Shown here: piece by piece, positions 16,708 through 23,628 of the stretch
Position numbering within the stretch: position 1 is the stretch's first letter
How the letters are laid out: each line of letters begins with the position of its first letter
Assembly: GCA_002412775.1 (NCBI GenBank)
Contig: DHVT01000001.1
Coordinates: 62,001-126,000, forward strand
DNA: 64,000 nt
DNA from: Firmicutes bacterium UBA5201
GTDB lineage: Bacteria > Bacillota > Clostridia > Peptostreptococcales > Acidaminobacteraceae
Direction of reading: 5' to 3'
Notes under the pieces: model-generated
Seen by the model: the letters and a program-made list of their open reading frames with translations, nothing else
What the model was told of the DNA's origin: nothing
Databases searched by the model: none
Made by a program: the position numbers and the translations under genes

Positions 16708-17366
16708 GACAGCGCCTCCTTGATTGCTTTGAGATCATCAAAGCTATGGGCGAAGAAGTCCGTTTCAATCTCATCCTTCGCATGCGGGGTGTGATCGATG
16801 GCGTAACCTCCAACCACGATCTTGGTATGACTGTTCTTTAAGTCTGATTTCATAAGTGCAATCAGGTCCTTGAGTCTGGTCAGGTGGAAATAGTTGGTCA
16901 CGCTTATGCAAATCAGATTGGGATTGAGTTTTTCTATGGAGTCCAGTGCTTCTTTTTTAGGCGTATTGGCTCCGATAAAATGAGCATCAAATCCCAACAA
17001 GGTCAGAAAATCAGTAGTCATGCGTGCTCCAAGTTCATGGTATTCCTCTTCAAGACAGAAAACTATGGCCGAGAGCGTGCCCTTTCCGGATTGAGGGCGC
17101 TGGGCAAGCACATGTGGGTAACTGATTTCAAGGGCGGTTCGGACTATTCCGCTTTGTATGTGTTCTTCCCATATGCTGATTTCCTGATTGAAGTCATTGC
17201 TGGAAATTGCACCTAGGCTAGGGCCTAAAATCTCTGTATAAAGATTTATGATGGTGATGCGTCCACCGTCAAGTGCCTCGATGATGAGGTTGATCGCCGA
17301 TGGCTTGTCAAGGTTCTTCAGTGCCTCGTGAAATTTTTGTTTTAACTGTTCAATCGATTTATCCAT
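16704..17366 (-). CDS. Cobalamin-binding regulatory-type protein
   Basis: 220-aa soluble protein. A four-helix B12-binding-2 cap (about 1-90) with EISIWEEH resembles the adenosylcobalamin-capping helix of CarH-like proteins, and the Rossmann-like B12 domain (about 95-218) has EYHELG with His110 as likely lower ligand, plus FIGANTPKKEAL and VGGYAID. There is no DNA-binding domain. The CarH tryptophan ten residues before the EH pair is absent (Asp58). It leads the operon with the MacB-like exporter, with AAGGGG upstream of the start. Role could be a B12/light sensor or a corrinoid carrier; no methyltransferase is near. Confidence 0.88.
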   Translation of the reverse strand: MDKSIEQLKQKFHEALKNLDKPSAINLIIEALDGGRITIINLYTEILGPSLGAISSNDFNQEISIWEEHIQSGIVRTALEISYPHVLAQRPQSGKGTLSAIVFCLEEEYHELGARMTTDFLTLLGFDAHFIGANTPKKEALDSIEKLNPNLICISVTNYFHLTRLKDLIALMKSDLKNSHTKIVVGGYAIDHTPHAKDEIETDFFAHSFDDLKAIKEALS

Positions 17367-17469
17367 TTTGTACCCCTTTTGCTTTATTTGATATGATAAA
17401 ATGATAGCGTAGACAGTATACCCAAGATAGATTGCGCAAAACCTATTAAGTGAAATTTTGGAGGTTTTT

Positions 17470-18048
17470 ATGTGTGGACGGTTTTTATTGGAAGCGGAAA
17501 TCGATGATTTGATGCGCTATTATAATATTGCAAATGCCGCAGACTTCACTATTGAACACAAGACGGTATACCCATCGCAGGCCACACCTGTGGTCATTCG
17601 CCACGATGCCGAGAACCGAATGGGTAAGATGCATTGGGGCTTTGTCATACCCGGAGTGAAAAAACTGATCATCAACAGCCGTGTGGAAAGCATCTTTGAA
17701 AAAAAGAGTTTCAAGGCATCCATTGAACAAAGACGTTGCATCGTCCCTGCCACAGCATTTTTGGAATGGAAAGATAAAAAACCCTACACTGTAAAATTCG
17801 ATGAAGACGCTCTGATGTCTTTTGCAGGCATTTATAAAAAGCACATCGGAGATGCCGGTGAGCCTGTTTGGCAATTCTCGATCCTGACCCGCGAGGCAAA
17901 TGGCAGCATGGCACCACTTCATGAAAGAATGCCTTTGATGCTTCCAAGCCAGTCTTTTGAAGCTTGGATGGACCCGGCAACCAATATTGATGAGATTCAT
18001 CGTTTGTTGAATCATGACATTGGAAAGGTATTGTGGTCCATGTGCTGA
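17470..18048 (+). CDS. yedK: SRAP domain protein (YedK/HMCES family)
   Basis: 192-aa protein that should form a covalent cross-link to abasic sites in single-stranded DNA, protecting them during replication. Cys2 (MCGRF) becomes the catalytic N-terminal residue after Met removal, which fixes the start at ATG 17470 after GGAGG. The family motifs NSRVES, CIVPATAFLEW and LHERMP (catalytic His) are all present. It stands alone, divergent from the B12/ABC operon. The 3' end abuts a GGGGACAGGT element and minisatellite. Confidence 0.95.
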   Translation: MCGRFLLEAEIDDLMRYYNIANAADFTIEHKTVYPSQATPVVIRHDAENRMGKMHWGFVIPGVKKLIINSRVESIFEKKSFKASIEQRRCIVPATAFLEWKDKKPYTVKFDEDALMSFAGIYKKHIGDAGEPVWQFSILTREANGSMAPLHERMPLMLPSQSFEAWMDPATNIDEIHRLLNHDIGKVLWSMC

Positions 18049-18197
18049 TTGGGGACAGGTACAAATTGGTACATGAAGAAGAGCAGGGAGAGCAGGGAGA
18101 GCAGGAAATGCAGGAAATGCAGGAAGAGCAGGAAGAGCAGGAAATGCAGGAAATGCAGGAAATGCAGGAAATGCAGGAAGTGCAGGAAGTGCAGGAC
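18048..18197. repeat. 9-bp minisatellite with a GGGGACAGGT-type element
   Basis: ATTGGGGACAGGT (18048-18060) is followed by 13 perfect 9-bp units at 18081-18197 of the form (GAG/ATG/GTG)CAGG(GA/AA/AC). A second 9-bp-period GCAGG array beside the same element lies at 23555-23628. An open frame across the units encodes only Glu/Gln/Met triplets and is most likely not a gene. Confidence 0.85.
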
Positions 18198-18266
18198 AAC
18201 ATTAAGGTCAAGGTCAAGAGACCACCAACCACTAACTGCTGCGCTCGAATGAGCGCAAAATCCCCC

Positions 18267-18295
18267 TTGACACGAAAGTGAGAGAGTGCTAAAAT
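18267..18295 (+). promoter_or_regulatory. Promoter of the T-box leader and aspS
   Basis: TTGACA (18267-18272), 17-bp spacer, TAAAAT (18290-18295). Predicted start near 18302. A GCGCTC-gaat-GAGCGC hairpin lies just upstream (18241-18256). Confidence 0.75.
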
Positions 18296-18301
18296 ATCAT
18301 A

Positions 18302-18526
18302 AATTAGCCGATGATTGGAAGAGTAGAAGGTTGTATCGTCAAGCGAGTGGGGAAGTGGTGCGAGCCTCATGCGAGAAGACTTTTGAAGGACATCCATGAG
18401 GTATCCGTTTGAACTCAGTAGAGCGGGTCGGGTTTCCTCCGTTATCGGGATCAAAGAGGACTTTTTGAGTCAACTAGGATGGTACCGCGGATTGAACTTC
18501 GCTCCTTGATGGAGTGGAGTTTTTTT
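18302..18526 (+). promoter_or_regulatory. T-box riboswitch, complete
   Basis: A tRNA-sensing leader. It has the Stem I elements GGAAGAGTAG, AGCGAG and GTGGTGCGAGCC, the TGAAC/AGTAGAGCGGG Stem III region with CCTCCGTTA, the antiterminator T-box GGATGGTACCGCGG (18477-18490), and an 11-bp terminator with a T-run (18495-18526). The specifier codon is probably within 18388-18394 (GAC, Asp, is one option), but I could not prove the frame. The bulge reads UGGU, which pairs best with a tRNA whose base 73 is A, or with G by wobble. Confidence 0.9.
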
Positions 18527-18539
18527 AATTTTGGGGTAT

Positions 18540-18622
18540 GGGTTGATATCAAAGTCGAATTAGGGTGGCACCGCGTGAGATTATGTTTACGCCCCTTGGA
18601 CAATTGCGTTCGAGGGGCTTTT
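18540..18622 (+). promoter_or_regulatory. Second, reduced T-box: antiterminator/terminator without Stem I
   Basis: A second T-box motif TTAGGGTGGCACCGCG (18560-18575) and its own 8-bp terminator stem, GCCCCTTG with CGAGGGGC (18591-18618, then TTTT), lie between the first terminator and the gene. Only about 33 nt separate it from the first unit, too few for a Stem I. The bulge reads UGGC, matching the G73 found in tRNA-Asp and tRNA-Asn. Confidence 0.75.
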
Positions 18623-18655
18623 GACCCCTCGGATAATGAAGAGGAGGAATACGCT

Positions 18656-19954
18656 ATGAGTAACAAAACTAGAGTCATGATTGAAACGCTTCAAGAGGAG
18701 ATCGGTAATGTCGTTTGCATTTCCGGTTGGATTCACAGAATCAGAATTTTGAAAAATGTTGTTTTCATCGTTGTCAGGGACAGAACCGGACTGGTTCAAT
18801 GTGTTATGTCACCTGAACAATTTGAGGCAAATCATATTTACCTTGAGACTGTGGTGAGACTGTTTGGGACTTGCACTGCGGCGAAAAACACACTCAATCC
18901 ATTTGAGGTGTTGGTTGAAAGCATTGAAATCCTAAATGAATCTGAGCCTGAATTGCCCTTTATGGTCAACGGAGAGACTCTGGATGTCCAGTTGGATACC
19001 CTCCTGAATCATAGGGTGCTTAGTCTCAGAAATCGAAGCGAGCAAGCGATTTTCAAAGTGCAAAGCACCTTGTCGGAAGCTTTTGGCGCTTTTTTAAGGG
19101 GAAATGATTTTCTTGAAATCCACACGCCTAAAATTGTGAAAGAGGGTGCTGAAGGTGGAGCCAATGTTTTTTCGATGGACTACTTCGGAGAAAAGGCATA
19201 CTTGGCGCAGAGCCCTCAATTTTATAAGCAGATGATGGTCATTTCAGGTGTTGAGAGGGTTTTTGAAGTTGGTCCGGTATTTCGGGCTGAACCTCACAGC
19301 ACCAGCAGGCATTTAAACGAATACATCAGTATGGACCTTGAAATGGGCTTCATAGAAGATGAGTCGGAACTCATGGCCCTTGAAACCAATTTGTTGAAGG
19401 CAATGATTGGAAAAGTGGCACAGGAATGTCCAAAAGAACTGGAAATATTGAAAGTGGCATTGCCGAAGGTTCCGGATAAAATTCCTCGTATGAAACTTTC
19501 TGAGGCGATTGATGTTTTGAAATCGCTTTATGGCAAAACAGAGCTGGAAGGGGATCTTGATCCTGAAGGCGAACGCTTGATCGCTCAACATGTTTATGAA
19601 CTTTCAGGGTCTGAATTTCTTTTTCTGACACATTATCCACAGTACAAAAGACCGATGTATACCATGCCGAGTGGTGAAACGGAAACCAAAGGATTCGACT
19701 TGTTGTTTAGAGGACTTGAAATCACCACAGGAGGTCTTCGCATTCATAAACTCGATCAACTGAAGGAAAGTATGAAAAAGAAAGGTCTTGATCCCGAGGC
19801 TTATGAATCCTATCTTGAAGCATTCAAATACGGCGCGCCGCCACATGGTGGACTGGCAATTGGACTTGAAAGGTTGACTGCACAGTTGCTTGGGTATAAA
19901 AACATACGAAGAACCACACTTTTTCCAAGAGACGGTCAACGGTTGACACCGTAA
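18656..19954 (+). CDS. aspS: Aspartyl-tRNA synthetase, archaeal (probably non-discriminating) type
   Basis: 432-aa class II synthetase that charges tRNA-Asp and, in the non-discriminating form, also mis-charges tRNA-Asn for later amidation. N-terminal OB anticodon domain (about 10-100) is followed by the catalytic core with FRAEPHSTSRHLNEY, SPQFYKQMMV and motif 3 GAPPHGGLAIGLERL. It lacks the large insertion of the bacterial 590-aa AspRS, so it belongs to the archaeal-type group found in Clostridia. Start at ATG 18656 with AGGAGG. Expression is set by the T-box leader. Whether it accepts tRNA-Asn cannot be decided from sequence by eye. Confidence 0.9.
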   Translation: MSNKTRVMIETLQEEIGNVVCISGWIHRIRILKNVVFIVVRDRTGLVQCVMSPEQFEANHIYLETVVRLFGTCTAAKNTLNPFEVLVESIEILNESEPELPFMVNGETLDVQLDTLLNHRVLSLRNRSEQAIFKVQSTLSEAFGAFLRGNDFLEIHTPKIVKEGAEGGANVFSMDYFGEKAYLAQSPQFYKQMMVISGVERVFEVGPVFRAEPHSTSRHLNEYISMDLEMGFIEDESELMALETNLLKAMIGKVAQECPKELEILKVALPKVPDKIPRMKLSEAIDVLKSLYGKTELEGDLDPEGERLIAQHVYELSGSEFLFLTHYPQYKRPMYTMPSGETETKGFDLLFRGLEITTGGLRIHKLDQLKESMKKKGLDPEAYESYLEAFKYGAPPHGGLAIGLERLTAQLLGYKNIRRTTLFPRDGQRLTP

Positions 19955-19993
19955 GATCAAAGAAATGCGTAAAATTTGAAATTGAGGTCGATT

Positions 19994-21319
19994 ATGAATG
20001 ATGTGACCAGTACGATGATTTTCATATATTTTATTTATGGTTTGGCGTTTTTCACATTGGGGATCAGCGCTTTGATGCAGATCAATAGAAAACACAAAGC
20101 ATTTCCACTTGTGAATTCCATTCAATTTTTGGGTCTTTTTGGAGTGCTGCACGGCATCGTGGAGTGGTTGATCATGCTATCATTCACGACCTTGTTCAGT
20201 AATAGGTATATCGTATTCAGGGAGGCAGTCTGGATCCTCAATACTTTGTCTTTTGTTTTTCTCTGGTTTTTTGCTTTGAAGTTGATCAACCATTATGTTT
20301 TAAGAAAAGATTTGAGGATTATCTATGGATTGACTTCCATGATCTGTGTATCCATCTATATCATGGCGTTTTTTGTTTGGGATAGAAATCTGATGATCAG
20401 ATACCTGATAGGATTTCCTGGTGCATTCATGACAGGGGTGGCGCTGATAGTGACTTCTAGTGATCGTTATTACAGTAAGCTAAAATGGATCCGATATCAG
20501 CTCAATTCTATGGCAGTCGCTTTTATTCTTTACGGTTTGACTCAATTGATGGACCAATCCGTTTTTTTAAAACTTTTCGGAATCAGGCTGGAAGTTTCAA
20601 GAACATTGCTCGCATTAATCATAACAACATTGTTTGTCAGTGTGATTCGTCTCTTTAAACTCGAGAACGACAAGCGTTTGAACTACCTTATGGCGAGACA
20701 GAGTGTCGGCGAGGAAAGAAAGCGATTGGCGAGGGAGATGCACGACGTGATATTACAGGATCTTTTTTCTGTTGGAATTCAGATGGAACATTTACAAGAT
20801 GCTTATGCATCCGATTTGGAGTTGAATCAAAGAGTCGGTGAATCAAAAAAACAATTGAATGGCGTCATGGAACGAATCCGGGATTTCCTGAACACGTCAT
20901 CCTTTGAAAAGAACGACGTAGAAGATTTGCATGTCCGGTTGCAAACCATGTTGATGAATTTTAGAACACCTGATGGGATGGCAATCAAACTGATGCAAAA
21001 AAAAGATCAGGTAAACTATGGATTCATAAGTACAAATAAGCTCAATCAACTCTATTATGTGGTCAGAGAATCAGTGATCAATGCCAAAAAGCATTCCGGA
21101 GGAAGTTTCATCCAGATTGACATCGATTCCACGATCAATGGACTGAACCTTACAGTAGCTGATGACGGCAAAGGGTTTGATACTTCCCAGCCAACCATGC
21201 TTGAAGGCATGGGATTGAAGTCCATGGTGGAAAGAATCAATCTGATCGGCGGGGAAATCAATATCAAAAGCGATACGAATGGGACCCGCATTTCAATATT
21301 GGTCCCATGGGAGGTTTAA
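19994..21319 (+). CDS. NarL-partner sensor histidine kinase (HisKA_3)
   Basis: 441-aa membrane kinase. The N-terminal half holds about seven predicted helices, a 7TM-type sensor block of unknown ligand. The transmitter follows with His250 in ERKRLAREMHDVILQDLFSVG (HisKA_3 dimerisation box) and a HATPase core with VADDGKGFD and GMGLKSMVERI. ATG 19994 follows GAGGT, better than the TTG at 19976. The response regulator begins 1 bp after its stop, so they are a pair. A lipoprotein gene follows. The signal could be membrane or envelope derived. Confidence 0.92.
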   Translation: MNDVTSTMIFIYFIYGLAFFTLGISALMQINRKHKAFPLVNSIQFLGLFGVLHGIVEWLIMLSFTTLFSNRYIVFREAVWILNTLSFVFLWFFALKLINHYVLRKDLRIIYGLTSMICVSIYIMAFFVWDRNLMIRYLIGFPGAFMTGVALIVTSSDRYYSKLKWIRYQLNSMAVAFILYGLTQLMDQSVFLKLFGIRLEVSRTLLALIITTLFVSVIRLFKLENDKRLNYLMARQSVGEERKRLAREMHDVILQDLFSVGIQMEHLQDAYASDLELNQRVGESKKQLNGVMERIRDFLNTSSFEKNDVEDLHVRLQTMLMNFRTPDGMAIKLMQKKDQVNYGFISTNKLNQLYYVVRESVINAKKHSGGSFIQIDIDSTINGLNLTVADDGKGFDTSQPTMLEGMGLKSMVERINLIGGEINIKSDTNGTRISILVPWEV

Positions 21320-21949
21320 TTGGAAAATAGAAAAATCAACATAATGATTGTGGATGACCACGCCATTGTAAGGTTGGGACTCGCATCCATTGTAGAAAAA
21401 AACGATTTGTATAATGTATGCTGTGATGCCGGAACCAGTTCCGAGGCATATGAAAAAATCGAAAAATTCTCACCGGATCTGATTCTTTTGGATTGCAAGT
21501 TGCCCGATGGTGACGGTGTCACTATGTGCTATCAAATAAAAAACAAATATCCCGACATAAAAATCATAATAATTTCGGCATTCTGTGATGATTACATGAT
21601 CAAAGAGGCACTTCAGGCCGGTGCGGATGGTTATTTGATGAAGACGATTGATAAGAATATGATTTTATCGTCCATTGAGCGCGTATTATCCGGTGAAAAG
21701 AGCTTTGACCCTTCGCTGATTCATACATTGATCAACCAACCGAAAGAAGGCACTGGCAAAGTGGAATTGACCAACCAGGAGATAGAAATAATAAGTCGAA
21801 TCGCACAGGGCTTCACCAATAAGGAAATCGGAAAAGAAATGTATATTTCAGAGAAGACAGTAAGAAACTATATCAGTCGAATATTTGAGAAAATCGGTGT
21901 CAATAATCGTACCGAAGCGGCACTGTATTGGATCGAGCGCAACAAATAA
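21320..21949 (+). CDS. NarL/LuxR-family response regulator
   Basis: 209-aa regulator: receiver with DDH at 12-14 and phosphoacceptor Asp58 in LILLDCKLPDGDG, then a LuxR-type helix-turn-helix at about 146-205 (LTNQEIEIISRIAQGFTNKEIG, EKTVRNYISRIFEKIGVNNRTEAALY). TTG start at 21320 after GGGAGG, coupled to the kinase gene. An inverted repeat just past its stop lies before the promoter of the lipoprotein gene and may be its binding site. Confidence 0.94.
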   Translation: MENRKINIMIVDDHAIVRLGLASIVEKNDLYNVCCDAGTSSEAYEKIEKFSPDLILLDCKLPDGDGVTMCYQIKNKYPDIKIIIISAFCDDYMIKEALQAGADGYLMKTIDKNMILSSIERVLSGEKSFDPSLIHTLINQPKEGTGKVELTNQEIEIISRIAQGFTNKEIGKEMYISEKTVRNYISRIFEKIGVNNRTEAALYWIERNK

Positions 21950-21955
21950 GGACAA

Positions 21956-21979
21956 ATGTCCCCTGTAAATGAGGGACAT
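21956..21979. promoter_or_regulatory. Inverted repeat upstream of the lipoprotein gene
   Basis: ATGTCCC (21956-21962) and GGGACAT (21973-21979) separated by 10 bp. It lies just before a candidate promoter TTGTAG-17-TATGAT (21987-22015). It could be the target of the NarL-type regulator, or a weak terminator; it has no T-run. Confidence 0.4.
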
Positions 21980-22066
21980 ATGACAATTGTAGAAAGCCTC
22001 CAAAAAATGTATGATATTTTTTGTCACAAAGAGTGGTAATATAACACAATTTAAACGGAGGCAATT

Positions 22067-23119
22067 ATGAAAAGAATATTGGCAATGGTGATGCTTTTGA
22101 TAGTAGCATTCACATCAGTCGCTTGTAGTACAGAAGACTTTTCTGGGGAATATATAGGCTATTCATGGAAAGGTGAGTCCCAAGGAGTCACACTTGAAGA
22201 AGCAACAGAAAAAATTGAGACAAAAATAACGCTGGATAAAAAAGGTGTCATCACTAATTTCGAGATGGATTTCCTAGTTTTGAAAAATGATCAATGGATC
22301 AAGAGAAATGATCCAACTGCTACAATATCATTTGATACAAGCGTAGATCCGACACCTGCGATTATAGGCGCAGATTCTGTCGAAAGCGGAAATTCCATGT
22401 TCGAGATCAAAACCAATGACAAAATGTCGTTGTATGTAGTCGGTGTCGATTCTGATGGCACAGTTGCCTATGGAATAGTTGACCCGATAACAAGATATTT
22501 GCTTGAAGCCAAATTCGGACCGGATTATGACTTCAGCACCCAATTGGGTAAATTGACTGTCAATGACGGTTTTGTTCCAACAGTTCTGACATCAGGCGGT
22601 GGCTTGCTTAAGCCGAAGAGTTTTGAAGAGCTCGAGAATATGTCTGTGCTCGACATCAGCATCTATTCACATGTCATCAATTTACGTGGTGTTTACGAAG
22701 GCATCACAAATGAAACTACAGTAGAAGAATTATTGACCCTTTCTGGAGTGACTTTTGTTGATGGAAAACCGCAACCGCTTGAAGGGACCCATGGATTCCA
22801 TTCGATTGGTGGTTGGGATGGCAACTATAAAAACATCGCTAAAACAATGATCGGTAAAAATGCGTCAGAAATGACAGGACTGACGAACTTTGAAGGTAAG
22901 AACTTCGAAGGTGACGAATACAAATTGGGTATCGATGAAAACAACTTCTTCGGAATCTATGAAGATACAGTGACCGGAGCGACCAAAACAATTCAAAAAT
23001 CATATGAAACCATTGCTGGAGCTACTGTAAGAATTTCAAGAGAAAACACTTCTTTCCAAAGAGCACTTGTTGAAGCGGGCATAATAACCGAAGAACAAGT
23101 CATCAAAGGCAGATTTTAA
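22067..23119 (+). CDS. Lipoprotein with FMN-binding/flavinylation-like motif
   Basis: 350-aa secreted lipoprotein: signal peptide with lipobox SVACS, Cys20 as the lipidated residue. After it come two repeats of a fold I only tentatively relate to FMN-binding domains (GEYIGYSWKGES, TLDKKGVITNFEMD). Near the C-terminus DTVTGAT (300-306) fits the D-x-x-[ST]-G-A-T pattern that ApbE uses for covalent FMN attachment; a weaker ETIAGAT follows. It sits after the NarL-type pair with its own promoter. A surface redox carrier is possible. No ApbE gene is in this window. Confidence 0.7.
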   Translation: MKRILAMVMLLIVAFTSVACSTEDFSGEYIGYSWKGESQGVTLEEATEKIETKITLDKKGVITNFEMDFLVLKNDQWIKRNDPTATISFDTSVDPTPAIIGADSVESGNSMFEIKTNDKMSLYVVGVDSDGTVAYGIVDPITRYLLEAKFGPDYDFSTQLGKLTVNDGFVPTVLTSGGGLLKPKSFEELENMSVLDISIYSHVINLRGVYEGITNETTVEELLTLSGVTFVDGKPQPLEGTHGFHSIGGWDGNYKNIAKTMIGKNASEMTGLTNFEGKNFEGDEYKLGIDENNFFGIYEDTVTGATKTIQKSYETIAGATVRISRENTSFQRALVEAGIITEEQVIKGRF

Positions 23120-23574
23120 CATCAAAAGGGTCGATGCGTTTGCATCGGCCCTTCAGACTGTAGACAACCGTCCAAATCCATCGTTACTGGATAAAATCCA
23201 GTTCAGTTACGACGCAATAGGTCGCGCCTTCACTGGATTTCATCCGCGCCTTGACTTTGAACGTTTACTACAGCCTACAGTTTGATGACTTTGTCATCAC
23301 CCTGAATGGCCGGCGCTTGCGCATCGGCCCTTTAAACTTTTGGGGCCGGCGCTTGCGCATCGGCCCTTTTCAAATTATACGACTAAGTCTTATGTCTTTA
23401 ATCTTTTGATTTTGATTTATTGATTTTGATCTTTACGTTTTTCCTAACCACTTGGCGCTAGCCAAAAACCACTGCACGTTCTCCAGTGCAAAACCACTTG
23501 GCGCTAGCCAAAAACCAACTTGCACGTTCCCCAGTGCACCACATACCTTTTTGGACCTGTCCCCAATTGGTTTT
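23120..23574. repeat. Repeat-rich gene-free stretch
   Basis: Hairpin AGGGTCGATGC/GCATCGGCCCT (23128-23154) is echoed by two copies of GGCCGGCGCTTGCGCATCGG (23309-23334 and 23343-23368). Between them a segment is bounded by CTGTAG and CTACAG (about 23158-23281), with inner ACTGGAT-aaa-ATCCAGT and GATGAC-ttt-GTCATC hairpins. At 23446-23540 two near-copies of a 44-48 bp unit each contain TTGGC-gcta-GCCAA and TGCAC-N8-GTGCA hairpins. ACCTGTCCCCAAT follows at 23555. No gene seen. Confidence 0.7.
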
Positions 23575-23628
23575 CCTGCTCTCCCTGCCTTACCTGCTCT
23601 CCCTGCCTTACCTGCTCTCCCTGCCCTT
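23575..23628. repeat. 18-bp (2 x 9) minisatellite entering the 3' end of a gene
   Basis: Three units of CCTGCTCTCCCTGCCTTA, each made of two 9-mers with core GCAGG on the minus strand. The array forms the last codons and stop of the DUF438/PAS gene, so it has replaced or extended its C-terminus. It is related by period, core and neighbouring ACCTGTCCCC element to the array at 18081-18197. Confidence 0.8.

Noticed and set aside
18056..18197. Regular array considered as a CRISPR
   Set aside because: Unit is 9 bp and contiguous, with no spacers of CRISPR length and no cas genes.
18241..18256. GCGCTC/GAGCGC hairpin as a terminator
   Set aside because: It lacks a T-run and stands just before the T-box promoter.
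18033..18281. Frame encoding Glu/Gln/Met triplets across the minisatellite
   Set aside because: It starts inside the SRAP gene, has no ribosome site and codes only for the repeat, so it is taken as non-coding.
17711..18454. Antisense frame rich in Cys-Ser-Ser repeats over the SRAP gene and minisatellite
   Set aside because: The Cys/Ser run is only the translated 9-bp array; the rest is the shadow of the SRAP gene and T-box leader, and there is no ribosome site.
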